Shown: positions 31,213-40,118 of the stretch, piece by piece | How positions within the stretch are numbered: the first letter of the stretch is position 1 | How the letters are laid out: each line of letters opens with the position of its first letter | Assembly (NCBI RefSeq): GCF_003324565.1 | Contig: NZ_QOLA01000014.1 | Span: forward strand, 1 to 64,000 | Length of the DNA: 64,000 nt | From: Streptomyces sp. SDr-06 | GTDB taxonomy: Bacteria; Actinomycetota; Actinomycetes; Streptomycetales; Streptomycetaceae | Reading direction: 5' to 3' | Notes under the pieces: generated by a model | What the model saw: only the letters and a program-made list of their open reading frames with translations | Databases searched by the model: none | What the model was told of the DNA's origin: nothing | Program-made: the position numbers and the translations under genes

Positions 31213-31776
31213 TCAGCACAGCGTCACCGCCAGCCGGGATGTCGTGCCCGCCCCGGCCAGCGCCCTGGCGGTCTCGCGCGGCACGGCGAGGACGACGAGC
31301 GCGCCGGACTCCGCGGAGCCTCCCTGCGCGCCCGGAACTCGCGTGACCCGGGCGTCCGTTGCCACCACACGGGCCTCGTCGCCGTGTGCCGAGGGCGAGT
31401 TGGGGGAGGCGATCACATCGACCCGGTCGCCGGGCCGCAAGAGGCGTACGGTCTCCGCGTCCGCGATCCGTACCGGCGCCGACACCACGGCGGGCGGCCG
31501 CGCGGGCCCGCGTTCCCGCGGCGCGGGGGCCGCGACCGGGTGCGGACGCTCCGCCGCCTGGGGGCTGGAGACGGCGAGGGCCGCCGCCGTGACGGCGAGG
31601 CCCGCGGCCATCGCGCGCCGTCGCTTGCGCAGGGTGCGCCGCAGCCCGTGCTTCCCGCCGCGCACCCGCAGCGGCGGGAACACCGGCACCGCGCCGGGCT
31701 CCGGAGCGGGCACGGGAGGCAGGAAGGGGAGCGGGCGGGGGTCGGGGGAGGCGGCTGACGCGGGGGCTGCTGACAT
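31213..31776 (-). CDS. RcpC/CpaB-like pilus assembly domain protein
   Basis: A 187-residue protein. A Pro-rich N-terminus and a basic stretch (RRTLRKRRR) lead into one TM helix (AMAAGLAVTAAALAVSS), followed by an extracytoplasmic SAF/RcpC-like domain. That domain has VRIADAETVRLLRPGDRVDVIAS and VVLAVPRETARALAG, typical of the second half of CpaB/RcpC in Flp pili. It is shorter than full CpaB (~250) and no other pilus genes are nearby, so its partner machinery is unclear. A 13-bp inverted repeat (31789-31829) lies in its 5' leader. Confidence 0.72.
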   Translation of the reverse strand: MSAAPASAASPDPRPLPFLPPVPAPEPGAVPVFPPLRVRGGKHGLRRTLRKRRRAMAAGLAVTAAALAVSSPQAAERPHPVAAPAPRERGPARPPAVVSAPVRIADAETVRLLRPGDRVDVIASPNSPSAHGDEARVVATDARVTRVPGAQGGSAESGALVVLAVPRETARALAGAGTTSRLAVTLC

Positions 31777-31788
31777 GGGATCACTGCC

Positions 31789-31829
31789 GATCGTGAGGAG
31801 CCTGTGCTGCTCGGACGCTCCTCACGATC
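31789..31829 (-). promoter_or_regulatory. Inverted repeat in the leader of the RcpC-like gene
   Basis: GATCGTGAGGAGC (31789-31801) and GCTCCTCACGATC (31817-31829) are exact complements around a 15-nt loop, just upstream of the start at 31776. It could be an operator or a 5'-UTR hairpin. Confidence 0.55.
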
Positions 31830-31944
31830 CCGTGTCCCGGGGAAACCCGCCGGGCCCTGTGGACCACACCCCGCCTGTGGACAACTCGCTCACCCGTAAG
31901 GGGGGGTTCAGCCCGCCAAGCCCCACCAGGCCCCGGCGGAGCCC

Positions 31945-31968
31945 GGCCTCCGGCGAGGACCGGAGGCC
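31945..31968 (-). terminator. Hairpin after mtnP
   Basis: GGCCTCCGG (31945-31953) and CCGGAGGCC (31960-31968) pair perfectly, 22 bp beyond the mtnP stop on the minus strand. No T tail. Confidence 0.65.
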
Positions 31969-31990
31969 TGGAGGCGCGGAGGCCCGCCGG

Positions 31991-32824
31991 TCACGGCAGT
32001 TCGATGCCGAGGTCCCAGCCGTCGTGGGCGTGGGTGCACAGGCAGTCCCGGTCCTCGCTCGCCGGAAGGGCGGCGACCGCGTCGAAGAGCACCTCGCGCA
32101 GCCGCGCCACGTTCTCCCCGAAGACCCGCAGCACCTCGGTGTGCGAGACGCCCTCGCCGGTCTCCGCGCCCGCGTCCAGGTCGGTGACCAGGGACAACGA
32201 CGTGTAGCAGAGCCCCAGTTCGCGGGCGAGGGCGGCCTCGGGGTGGCCGGTCATGCCGACCACCGACCAGCCCATCGCCGCGTGCCAGGCCGACTCGGCG
32301 CGGGTGGAGAAGCGAGGGCCCTCGATGACGACCATCGTGCCTCCGTCGACGGCCTGCCAGCCGCGCCCGTGGGCCGCGGTCAGCGCCGCCTTGCGGCCGC
32401 TGGGGCAGTACGGGTCGGCGAACGTGGTGTGCACGACGTTGGGGACCGTGCCGTCCGGCAGGGGCAGCCCGTCGAAGAAGGTCTGGGTGCGCGCCTTCGT
32501 ACGGTCCACCAGCTGGTCCGGCACGAGCAGCGTGCCCGGCCCGTACTCCTGGCGCAGCCCGCCCACCGCGCACGGTCCGAGCACCTGGCGCACGCCGACC
32601 GAGCGCAGCGCCCACAGGTTGGCCCGGTAGTTGATGCGGTGCGGGGGCAGGTGGTGGCCGCGGCCGTGGCGGGGCAGGAAGGCCACCGCGCGGCCCGCGA
32701 CCTCGCCCAGGAAGAGGGAGTCGCTGGGGGAGCCGTAGGGGGTGTCCACCTGGACCTCGGTGACGTCCTCGAGGAACGAGTAGAACCCCGAGCCGCCGAT
32801 GACGCCGATCTCTGCATTAACCAT
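31991..32824 (-). CDS. mtnP: S-methyl-5'-thioadenosine phosphorylase
   Basis: A 277-residue purine nucleoside phosphorylase-fold enzyme that splits methylthioadenosine with phosphate, recycling the by-product of polyamine synthesis into adenine and methylthioribose-1-phosphate. It shows the family pattern IGVIGGSGFYSFLEDV, PRHGRGHHLPPHRINYRAN, the signature VVIEGPRFSTRAES and VVGMTGHPEAALARELG. Length is normal. A GTG three codons upstream is a possible alternative start. Closely related paralogues act on methylthioinosine, so exact base specificity is probable, not certain. Confidence 0.92.
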   Translation of the reverse strand: MVNAEIGVIGGSGFYSFLEDVTEVQVDTPYGSPSDSLFLGEVAGRAVAFLPRHGRGHHLPPHRINYRANLWALRSVGVRQVLGPCAVGGLRQEYGPGTLLVPDQLVDRTKARTQTFFDGLPLPDGTVPNVVHTTFADPYCPSGRKAALTAAHGRGWQAVDGGTMVVIEGPRFSTRAESAWHAAMGWSVVGMTGHPEAALARELGLCYTSLSLVTDLDAGAETGEGVSHTEVLRVFGENVARLREVLFDAVAALPASEDRDCLCTHAHDGWDLGIELP

Positions 32825-32856
32825 GCCGGTCACACTAACCGGGGGCGGGTATGCCG

Positions 32857-32884
32857 GAACCCCCGCCGTCGGGGGCGGGGGTTC
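32857..32884 (-). terminator. Hairpin after the FmdB gene
   Basis: GAACCCCCGCC (32857-32867) pairs with GGCGGGGGTTC (32874-32884) around GTCGGG, 15 bp past the FmdB stop on the minus strand. Confidence 0.75.
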
Positions 32885-32898
32885 GGTGTGAAATCGGG

Positions 32899-33210
32899 TC
32901 AGGCGGCCGGGCTGGCGCTCGACGAGGCCGAGCCGGAGCTCGACGCCGACGCGGCGGGCTTGGCGTCCGAGCTCGACGACGTCGAGGTCTTCGACGCCGA
33001 GGACGCCGACGCGGGCGAGCTGCTCGACGACGCGCCGCGGCTGTCGTTCCGGTAGAAGCCGGAGCCCTTGAAGACGATGCCGACCGCCGAGAACACCTTC
33101 TTCAGGCGTCCGTCGCAGTTCGGGCATACGGTCAGGGCGTCATCGGTGAACTTCTGCACCGCCTCGAGGCCCTCGCCGCACTCGGTGCACTGGTACTGGT
33201 AGGTCGGCAC
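32899..33210 (-). CDS. FmdB-family zinc ribbon protein
   Basis: A 103-residue protein. The N-terminal half is an FmdB/CxxC regulatory zinc ribbon (VPTYQYQCTECGEGLEAVQKF, then VCPNCDGRLKKVFSAVGIVFKGSGFYRND), with two CxxC knuckles 20 residues apart. The C-terminal half is a long, low-complexity Ser/Ala tract. The GTG start is preceded by a near-perfect Shine-Dalgarno (AGGAGG, 7 nt away). A CIRCE-like heat-shock operator overlaps that Shine-Dalgarno by two bases, pointing to HrcA control. The function of FmdB proteins is not settled. Confidence 0.9.
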   Translation of the reverse strand: MPTYQYQCTECGEGLEAVQKFTDDALTVCPNCDGRLKKVFSAVGIVFKGSGFYRNDSRGASSSSSPASASSASKTSTSSSSDAKPAASASSSGSASSSASPAA

Positions 33211-33221
33211 TTGTCTTCCTC

Positions 33222-33248
33222 CTGGCACTCTCACTCGATGAGTGCTAA
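33222..33248 (-). promoter_or_regulatory. CIRCE-like HrcA operator upstream of the FmdB gene
   Basis: Read on the minus strand the element is TTAGCACTC, nine bases, then GAGTGCCAG. The consensus CIRCE is TTAGCACTC-N9-GAGTGCTAA. The first arm is exact, the 9-base spacing is exact, and the second arm matches 7 of 9 positions. It sits in the leader of the zinc ribbon gene and runs into its Shine-Dalgarno. HrcA binding is inferred from the motif. Confidence 0.8.
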
Positions 33249-33278
33249 CGACGGTCCATAGTGACGTATTCCCCGGGA

Positions 33279-34550
33279 TCAGTCCACCGTGACGGGGACA
33301 CGGTGACCGACGCCACGCGCCACGGTACGTGTCGCGGGGCGCGGCGTGAGCCGGGAGCGCAGGGCGAGCAGCGTGACCAGGGCCAGCGCCGTGCCCGCCA
33401 TCGGCACCAGGAATCCGGCGGTCGAACCGTGGGCGTCGGTCAGCCGGCCGGCGACCGTGACGGCGGCGGCCTGGCCCAGCGCGACCGCGCCCGTCAGCCA
33501 GGTGAACGCCTCGGTGCGGGAGGTGGCCGGGACCAGGGTTTCGACCAGCGTGTAGCCGGTGATCAGGGCGGGGGCGATGCAGAGGCCGACGATCAGGCCG
33601 AGGCCGCCGAGCAGCAGCGCGGAGTGCGCGGCCCACAGTCCGGAGGCCGCCAGGGCCAGTGCCGCGTAGCCGGCGATCAGCCGGGTGCGGGGCGCGGACT
33701 TCCAGGCGATGGCGCCGCAGGCGATGCCCGCCAGCATGTTGCCGGCGGCGAAGATGCCGTAGAGGACGCCGTTGATGCCGGGGTTGCCGATCTCTTCGGC
33801 GAACGCGGTGAGCGAGACCTGCATGCCGCCGAAGACCGCGCCGATGCCGAGGAAGGCCATCGCCAGGACGCGTACGCCCGGGATGGACAGCGCGGAGGTG
33901 TGCTCGCCCTGCTCGCGTTCGGCGGCGCTGCGGACCGGCGGCTGGGTGCCGCGCCGGGCCGCGAACAGGAGGCCGCCGACGAGGGTCAGCGACGCCTCGG
34001 CGATGAGTCCGGCCGCCGGGTGCACACCGGTGCACAGGGCGGTCGCGAGGACCGGGCCGATGACGAAGGTGAACTCGTCCGTCACCGACTCGAAGGCCGC
34101 GGCGGTCGCCATCAGGGGTGAGCCGTCGAGCTTGCTGGCCCAGCGGGCCCGCACCATGGGGCCGACCTGCGGCACCGAGGCGCCGGTGGGCACGGCCGCG
34201 AGGAACAGCGCCCACAGGGGGGCGCCGGCCAGCGCGAGGGCGGTCAGCGCGGAGACGGAGGCCGCGTGCACGAGGACGCCGGGCACCAGCACCGCGCGCT
34301 GCCCGAAGCGGTCGGCGAGCTTGCCGCTCTGCGGGGCGAACAGCGCCATGGACACGCCGGTGAAGGCGGCCACCGCGCCGGCGCCGCCGTAGGAGCCGGT
34401 GGTGTGCTGGACGAGCAGGAGGATGCCGATGGTGAGCATCGCGAAGGGCTGCCGGGCCGCGAAGCCGGGCAGGAGGAAGGACAGTGCGCCAGGTGTGCGC
34501 AGAAGCTGCCCGTAACCGGGCCGCTTGTCAGAAGTGACCGTGGATGCCAC
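33279..34550 (-). CDS. MFS transporter (12-TM)
   Basis: A 423-residue major facilitator protein with about 12 TM helices. TM2-loop-TM3 has ALFAPQSGKLADRFGQRAVLVPG, a motif A-like segment, and the centre carries a hydrophilic loop (RRGTQPPVRSAAEREQGEHTS). The start GTG at 34550 (VASTVTSDKRPGYGQLL) follows a GGGG-rich RBS; longer versions add basic, non-homologous residues. No substrate signature is visible. It is probably an exporter of small molecules. Monocistronic, between the FmdB gene and an ion antiporter. Confidence 0.85.
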   Translation of the reverse strand: MASTVTSDKRPGYGQLLRTPGALSFLLPGFAARQPFAMLTIGILLLVQHTTGSYGGAGAVAAFTGVSMALFAPQSGKLADRFGQRAVLVPGVLVHAASVSALTALALAGAPLWALFLAAVPTGASVPQVGPMVRARWASKLDGSPLMATAAAFESVTDEFTFVIGPVLATALCTGVHPAAGLIAEASLTLVGGLLFAARRGTQPPVRSAAEREQGEHTSALSIPGVRVLAMAFLGIGAVFGGMQVSLTAFAEEIGNPGINGVLYGIFAAGNMLAGIACGAIAWKSAPRTRLIAGYAALALAASGLWAAHSALLLGGLGLIVGLCIAPALITGYTLVETLVPATSRTEAFTWLTGAVALGQAAAVTVAGRLTDAHGSTAGFLVPMAGTALALVTLLALRSRLTPRPATRTVARGVGHRVPVTVD

Positions 34551-34754
34551 GGCCCCTTGCCTTTCTGCCGCCTGGTAGCGCGCCCCATGCACAGATCTGT
34601 GGGTGCGGGCGTTGCCGAGAGCTGTCCTCTTGCGCGGAACTGCGGTAGATGCCGGGCGCTGCTGCGGGGAGCTCCCGACCGCCATACGGTCGCGCCAGCT
34701 CTGCGTCAGGCAGAGTTGGTCGATCAGTGGTGTGCCTTCATGATACAGAGTTTT

Positions 34755-34788
34755 GGCACTCCGTGCCTATGAATCCGCACGGAGTGCC
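34755..34788. terminator. Perfect 12-bp hairpin downstream of the antiporter gene
   Basis: GGCACTCCGTGC (34755-34766) and GCACGGAGTGCC (34777-34788) pair exactly around CTATGAATCC, 58 bp beyond the antiporter stop. The T run is on the wrong side for a minus-strand terminator, so direction is uncertain. The rest of 34551-34845 shows no gene. Confidence 0.55.
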
Positions 34789-34845
34789 CAGTTTCGGCCT
34801 GTGTTTATCCGGCCGTCATGTGGCTTGACGAGGGCGCCACCAGGC

Positions 34846-36414
34846 TTAACGCGCCGTTCGCCCGGTCTTCGTATTGCGGGGCGCCTCGTTCGCCTGACCG
34901 CCGGTGCCCAGCCAGCCTGCGAGCTTGCCGCCCTGGCCGACCGCCCGCAGCCGGGACTCGGCCGCGTCGCGCACCGGGTCCGTGGCGACCACCAGGAGCT
35001 CGTCGCCCTGGCGCAGCACGGTCGTGGGCCCCGGCACGAAGCTCTTGCCGTCGCGTACGACGAGGGTGACGGCGGCGCCGGACGGCATCCTCAGCTCGTG
35101 CACCTCGACGCCGTGCATCTTCGACTTCGGCGGTATGGCCACGGACAGCAGGTGGCCGCGCAGCCGCTCCAGGGGGGCCGATTCGACGCCCAGGTCGGCG
35201 GCCTCGTCGGCGTCGGAGAGCTGGAGCTTGCGGGCCAGCCACGGCAGCGTCGGGCCCTGGATCAGGGTGTAGACGACGACCAGGATGAAGACGATGTTGA
35301 AGACCTTCTCGCTGCCCTCGATCCCGGAGACCATGGGGATCGTGGCGAGGATGATGGGCACCGCGCCGCGCAGGCCCGCCCAGGACATCAGGGCCTTCTC
35401 CTGCCACGGCATCCTGAACGGCAGCAGGCTGAGCAGCACTTCCAGGGGCCGCGCGACCATCGTCAGGACGAGGCCGATGATCACGGCGGGCCAGAAGTCG
35501 ACGCCCAGGTTGTGCGGGGTGACCAGCAGGCCGAGCAGGACGAACATGCCGATCTGGGCGATCCAGCCGAGCCCGTCCGCGAAGCCCCGGGTGGCGGGCC
35601 AGTGCGGCAGCTTGGCGTTGCCGAGCACCATGGAGGCGAGGTAGACCGCGAGGAATCCGGAGCCGTGGGCCATCGCGCCGGCCGCGTAGGCGGACACGGC
35701 GATCGCCATGACCGCGATCGGGTAGAGGCCGGAGGCGGGCAGCGCCACGTGGCGCAGTCCGAACGAGCCGAGCCAGCCCACCGCGAGCCCGATCGAGGCG
35801 CCGATGGCGAGCTCCAGGGCTATCTTCCCGACCAGCAGGTACCAGGAGTCGACCGGTCCCGGCGTGGAGAAGGCGACGACCAGGATCACCACAGGGGCGT
35901 CGTTGAAGCCGGACTCGGCCTCCAGGACGCCGGTGATGCGCGAGGGCAGCGGCACCTTGCGCAGCACCGAGAAGACGGCCGCGGCATCGGTGGAGGACAC
36001 CACCGCGCCGATGATCAGCGCCTGCCGCCACTCCAGGCCCACCAGATAGTGCGCGCCCGCCGCCGTGACGCCCACGCTCACCGCGACACCGGCGAGCGAC
36101 AGCACGACGGCCGCCGGCAACGCCGGTTTGATCTCCTTCCACTTGGTGCCCAGGCCGCCCTCGGCCAGGATCACCACCAGTGCGGCATAGCCGATCACCT
36201 GCGTCAGTTCCGCGTCGCTGAACTTGACGTGGAAGATGCCGTCCTGGCCGATCGCGATCCCGATGCCGAGATACAGGAGCAGGCTGGGGAGCCCGCTGCG
36301 CGAGGAGATGCGCACCGCCGCGACGGCGATGAGCAGGACGAGCGAGCAGATGAGCAGGAGTTCGTTGAGCTGGTGGACAGTCAGTGGCCGATCCTTCCCC
36401 TCAGGCACCGTCAC
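34846..36414 (-). CDS. K+/H+ antiporter with RCK C-terminal domain (NhaP2/CvrA type)
   Basis: A 522-residue CPA1-family cation/proton antiporter with about 12-13 TM helices (ALIIGAVVSSTDAAAVFSVLRKV, LEAESGFNDAPVVILVV, LMSWAGLRGAVPIILATIPM). The Asp of FND is the expected ion-binding residue. The last ~90 residues form a TrkA-C/RCK_C domain (HGVEVHELRMPSGAAVTLVVRDGKSFVPGPTTVLRQGDELLVVATD), which gates such transporters by nucleotide or second-messenger binding. It likely exports K+ or Na+ for pH and osmotic balance. Starts at GTG 36414. Confidence 0.9.
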   Translation of the reverse strand: MTVPEGKDRPLTVHQLNELLLICSLVLLIAVAAVRISSRSGLPSLLLYLGIGIAIGQDGIFHVKFSDAELTQVIGYAALVVILAEGGLGTKWKEIKPALPAAVVLSLAGVAVSVGVTAAGAHYLVGLEWRQALIIGAVVSSTDAAAVFSVLRKVPLPSRITGVLEAESGFNDAPVVILVVAFSTPGPVDSWYLLVGKIALELAIGASIGLAVGWLGSFGLRHVALPASGLYPIAVMAIAVSAYAAGAMAHGSGFLAVYLASMVLGNAKLPHWPATRGFADGLGWIAQIGMFVLLGLLVTPHNLGVDFWPAVIIGLVLTMVARPLEVLLSLLPFRMPWQEKALMSWAGLRGAVPIILATIPMVSGIEGSEKVFNIVFILVVVYTLIQGPTLPWLARKLQLSDADEAADLGVESAPLERLRGHLLSVAIPPKSKMHGVEVHELRMPSGAAVTLVVRDGKSFVPGPTTVLRQGDELLVVATDPVRDAAESRLRAVGQGGKLAGWLGTGGQANEAPRNTKTGRTAR

Positions 36415-36667
36415 GGCACCCCATGAAAATCGTGCATCCCCATGCGCCGGGTGCGCATCCGGGGACCCCTGGGGCAGACCTGGTGAAACGTTCCGTCGCC
36501 CAAGGTACTTCGTTACCTTACCTAATCTTTGACGCTTTCTTTACGCGCGGGCTCCTTTGTGCGACGTCCCGGTGCGCGAACGGCGACACCGCGTCAGGGG
36601 CTGTCAGCGGCTGCGCCTATGGTTGCTCCCAGCACTCCTGGACCACCCTGCCCCTCGAAGGACAGCG

Positions 36668-39421
36668 ATGCCCGCCACCACAACCGCCCCTTCCGCCGGT
36701 ACGACGGCCGGCAAGACGAGCAGGAAGAGGGGACGCCGCCTGAGGCTGTTCGTCCTCGTCCTGGTGCTGGCGCTGGTCGCGGGCGTCGCCTACGGCGCGT
36801 ACTGGGGAGTGAGCACCGTGCGCGCCTCCTTCCCGCAGACCACCGGCACCATCAAGCTGCCCGGCCTGCTCGGCCAGGTCGAGGTCAAGCGCGACGACTA
36901 CGGCGTCCCGCAGATCTACGCCGACAACGACGCCGACCTCTTCATGGCCCAGGGCTACGTCCAGGCGCAGGACCGGTTCTACGAGATGGACGTCCGGCGC
37001 CACATGACGTCGGGCCGGCTCTCGGAGATGTTCGGCAGCGGCCAGGTCGACACTGACGCCTTCCTGCGCACCCTGGGCTGGCGCAAGGTCGCGCAGCAGG
37101 AGTACGACACCAAGCTGACGCCCGCCACGAAGAAGTACCTCCAGTCCTACGCGGCGGGGGTGAACGCGTATCTGAAGGGCAAGGACGGCAAGGACATCTC
37201 CGTCGAGTACGCGGCCCTCGGCTTCACCAACGACTACACGCCGGAGGCCTGGTCGCCGGTCGACTCGGTGGCCTGGCTCAAGGCGATGGCCTGGGACCTG
37301 CGCGGCAACATGCAGGAGGAGATCGACCGGTCGCTGATGACCAGCCGGCTCAGCCCGAAGCAGATCAACGACCTGTACCCGGCCTATCCGTCCGCCACCC
37401 ACCGCCCCATCGTCGACGAGGGCTCGTACAACAAGGCGACCGGCAAGTTCGACCCGACGCGCGCCGCCACCAGCTCCGACGGGACCTCGGGCACCGCCCT
37501 GGGCGCGGTCCAGGGCATGCAGAGCCAGCTCTCGGCGCTCTCCGACACCCTGGACAAGATCCCGGCGCTGCTCGGCCCGAACGGCAGCGGGATCGGCTCC
37601 AACTCCTGGGTGGTGTCGGGCCAGTACACGACGACCGGCATGCCGCTGCTCGCCAACGACCCGCACCTCGCGCCGATGATGCCCTCGCTCTGGTACCAGA
37701 TGGGCCTGCACTGCCGGACGGTCTCCAGCACGTGCTCCTACGACGTGGCGGGATACACCTTCTCCGGCATGCCCGGCGTGGTCATCGGCCACAACCAGGA
37801 CGTCTCCTGGGGCTTCACCAACCTCGGCGCCGACGTGACCGACCTGTACCTGGAGAAGATCTCCGGCTCCAACTACCTCTACGACGACAAGGAGACGCCG
37901 CTCGCCACGCGCGAGGAGGTCATCAAGGTGGCCGGCGGATCCAAGAAGACCATCACGATCCGCGAGACCAACAACGGCCCGCTGATCTCCGACCGCGACG
38001 ACGAGCTGGAGAAGGTCGGCCAGAAGGCGCCCGTCAACTCCGCGGCCCCCGACCGGGGCAGCGGCTACGCGGTCGCCCTCAAGTGGACGGCGCTGGAGCC
38101 CGGCAAGTCCATGGACGCCGTCTTCGAGCTGAACCGCGCCAACGACTTCAAGTCGTTCCGGGCCGCCGCCAAGGACTTCGAGGTCCCCTCGCAGAACCTG
38201 ATCTACGCCGACACCAAGGGCAACATCGGCTACCAGGCCCCGGGCAGGATCCCGGTGCGCGCCGAGGGCGTCGACGGCACCATGCCCGCCCCGGGCTGGG
38301 ACCCGAAGTACACGTGGAAGAAGAACTACGTCCCCTTCGACGCGCTGCCCTACGAGTACAACCCCAAGCGCGGCTTCATCGTCACCGCCAACCAGGCCGT
38401 GATCGACGAGAAGAAGTACCCGTACCTGATCACCAAGGACTGGGGCTACGGCACCCGCAGTCAGCGGATCAACGACCTCATCGAGTCGAAGATCAAGGGC
38501 GGCGGGAAGATCTCCACCGAGGACATGCAGAAGATGCAGATGGACAACAGCAGCGAGATCGCCGCGCTGCTGACGCCCGCCCTGCTGAAGATCGACGTGA
38601 CGGACCCCTCCGTCCGCGAGGCGCAGAAGCTCCTGGAGGGCTGGGACTACACCCAGGAGAACGACTCGGCGGCCGCCGCCTACTTCAACGCGGTGTGGCG
38701 CAACGTCCTGAAGCTGGCGTTCGGCAACAAGCTGCCCAAGGAGCTGCGTCCCAAGGGCGAGTGCCTGTACGTGACGCCGCCGGCCGGCACGGGCCCGGTC
38801 GACGATCCGAACAAGAAGGTCCAGGAGTGCGGCGAGCGCGACGGCGACTCGGCACAGCCCGACGGCGGCGACCGCTGGTCCGAGGTCGTGCGCAAGATCT
38901 TCAACGACCAGAACAACGCCTGGTGGCAGTCGCCCGCGACCCGTCTGGACAAGGCGACCACCACCCGTGACCAGCTGCTCGCCCGGGCCATGAAGGACGC
39001 CCGCTGGGAGCTGACCGCCAAGCTCGGCAAGGACACCACGACCTGGAGCTGGGGCCGGCTGCACCAGCTGATGCTGAAGAACCAGACCCTCGGCAAGGAG
39101 GGCCCCGGCTTCCTGCAGTACGTCCTCAACCGCGGCCCGTGGAACCTGGGCGGCGGCGAGGCCGCGGTCAACGCCACCGGCTGGAACGCGGCGAGCGGCG
39201 ACTACGGCGTCACCTGGGTCCCCTCGATGCGGATGGTCGTCAACCTCAAGGACTTCGACAAGTCCAAGTGGATCAACCTCACCGGCGCATCGGGCCACGC
39301 CTACAGCGCGCACTACTCCGACCAGACGGAGAAGTGGGCCAAGGGCGAGCTGCTCGACTGGTCGTTCAGCGGCAAGGCGGTCGACGGGGCGAGCGTCGAC
39401 ACGCTGAAGCTCACGCCGTAG
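36668..39421 (+). CDS. Penicillin acylase family (Ntn) hydrolase
   Basis: A 917-residue secreted or membrane-anchored N-terminal nucleophile amidase. After a basic N-terminus a single TM/signal helix runs through residues ~26-48 (LFVLVLVLALVAGVAYGAYWGV). The precursor has the usual alpha-spacer-beta order. Autocleavage is expected before Ser311 in IGSNSWVVSG, freeing the nucleophilic Ser. Supporting motifs are YGVPQIYADNDADLFMAQGYVQAQDRFYEMD and LLANDPHLAPMMPSLWYQ. Homologues act as aculeacin/AHL/beta-lactam acylases, so quorum-quenching or lipopeptide deacylation is possible. Substrate unknown. AAGGA precedes the ATG. Confidence 0.92.
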   Translation: MPATTTAPSAGTTAGKTSRKRGRRLRLFVLVLVLALVAGVAYGAYWGVSTVRASFPQTTGTIKLPGLLGQVEVKRDDYGVPQIYADNDADLFMAQGYVQAQDRFYEMDVRRHMTSGRLSEMFGSGQVDTDAFLRTLGWRKVAQQEYDTKLTPATKKYLQSYAAGVNAYLKGKDGKDISVEYAALGFTNDYTPEAWSPVDSVAWLKAMAWDLRGNMQEEIDRSLMTSRLSPKQINDLYPAYPSATHRPIVDEGSYNKATGKFDPTRAATSSDGTSGTALGAVQGMQSQLSALSDTLDKIPALLGPNGSGIGSNSWVVSGQYTTTGMPLLANDPHLAPMMPSLWYQMGLHCRTVSSTCSYDVAGYTFSGMPGVVIGHNQDVSWGFTNLGADVTDLYLEKISGSNYLYDDKETPLATREEVIKVAGGSKKTITIRETNNGPLISDRDDELEKVGQKAPVNSAAPDRGSGYAVALKWTALEPGKSMDAVFELNRANDFKSFRAAAKDFEVPSQNLIYADTKGNIGYQAPGRIPVRAEGVDGTMPAPGWDPKYTWKKNYVPFDALPYEYNPKRGFIVTANQAVIDEKKYPYLITKDWGYGTRSQRINDLIESKIKGGGKISTEDMQKMQMDNSSEIAALLTPALLKIDVTDPSVREAQKLLEGWDYTQENDSAAAAYFNAVWRNVLKLAFGNKLPKELRPKGECLYVTPPAGTGPVDDPNKKVQECGERDGDSAQPDGGDRWSEVVRKIFNDQNNAWWQSPATRLDKATTTRDQLLARAMKDARWELTAKLGKDTTTWSWGRLHQLMLKNQTLGKEGPGFLQYVLNRGPWNLGGGEAAVNATGWNAASGDYGVTWVPSMRMVVNLKDFDKSKWINLTGASGHAYSAHYSDQTEKWAKGELLDWSFSGKAVDGASVDTLKLTP

Positions 39422-39430
39422 GGCGGGCCT

Positions 39431-40024
39431 TCAGGCGCTGAAGCGCGTCACCCCGTAGGGGGTGACCACAGCCTGCACGGGGTGGTCGTGCGGTTCCTCC
39501 GGAACCCGCGCGACCACCTCGTTCGCGTAGAGCAGCACCACCAGGGCGGGTGCGTTCCCCGACGCCTCCACCCGGGCCAGCACCCGGTCGTAGGAGCCGC
39601 CGCCGCGCCCGAGCCGCATCCCGCGCGCGTCCACGGCGAGGCCCGGCAGCAGCACCGCGTCCGCCGTGGTCACGGCGTCCGGGCCGAGCCGTTCGCCGTC
39701 CGGTTCGAGCAGCCCGCGCCCGGCCGGCACCAGATGCCCGGGACCGGCGTAGACGGCCCAGTCCAGGTCGTTGTCCGCGAGCAGCACCGGGAGCAGCACC
39801 CGTACGCCCCGCGCGTGCAGGGCGTGGACGAGGGCGCGGGTGCCGGGTTCGCCGCCCACCGAGATGTACGCGGCGACCGTGCGGGCCGCCGCGAGTTCGG
39901 GCAGGGCGAGGGCCCGGTCGGCGAGCGCCAGGGACGCCGCGCGCCGCTCCTCGTCCGGCAGCCTCCTCCTGGCGTCGAGCAGGCTGCGCCGCAAGAGGGC
40001 CTTTTCTGCCGCGTGATCACTCAC
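39431..40024 (-). CDS. 5-formyltetrahydrofolate cyclo-ligase
   Basis: A 197-residue enzyme that returns 5-formyl-THF to 5,10-methenyl-THF using ATP. It has the N-terminal LRRSLLDARRRLP helix, the central YISVGGEPGTRALV segment and the catalytic/nucleotide motif LGRGGGSYDRVLARV. Length is typical (~190). It starts with GTG and is divergent from galU, 95 bp apart. The penicillin acylase gene converges on it, with only 9 bp between stops. Confidence 0.93.
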   Translation of the reverse strand: MSDHAAEKALLRRSLLDARRRLPDEERRAASLALADRALALPELAAARTVAAYISVGGEPGTRALVHALHARGVRVLLPVLLADNDLDWAVYAGPGHLVPAGRGLLEPDGERLGPDAVTTADAVLLPGLAVDARGMRLGRGGGSYDRVLARVEASGNAPALVVLLYANEVVARVPEEPHDHPVQAVVTPYGVTRFSA

Positions 40025-40118
40025 CGTGTCTCTGCAATCCCCATCAAATGCGCGGGTAAGAGAGCGAATTCACCGGCGGATCATCCTCCGCACATACGCA
40101 GCGGATAGGGTGCCCCGC

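Noticed and set aside
36505..36535. Iron-regulator (DmdR/Fur-like) box, TTAGGTAAGGTAAC on the minus strand
   Set aside because: Only one half resembles the 19-bp consensus, the other half does not match, and neither flanking gene is iron-related.
36617..39313. An 898-residue minus-strand open frame opposite the penicillin acylase gene
   Set aside because: Its composition (Val, Arg, Gly, His, Leu, Asp rich) and lack of any domain mark it as the GC-driven complement of the real gene.
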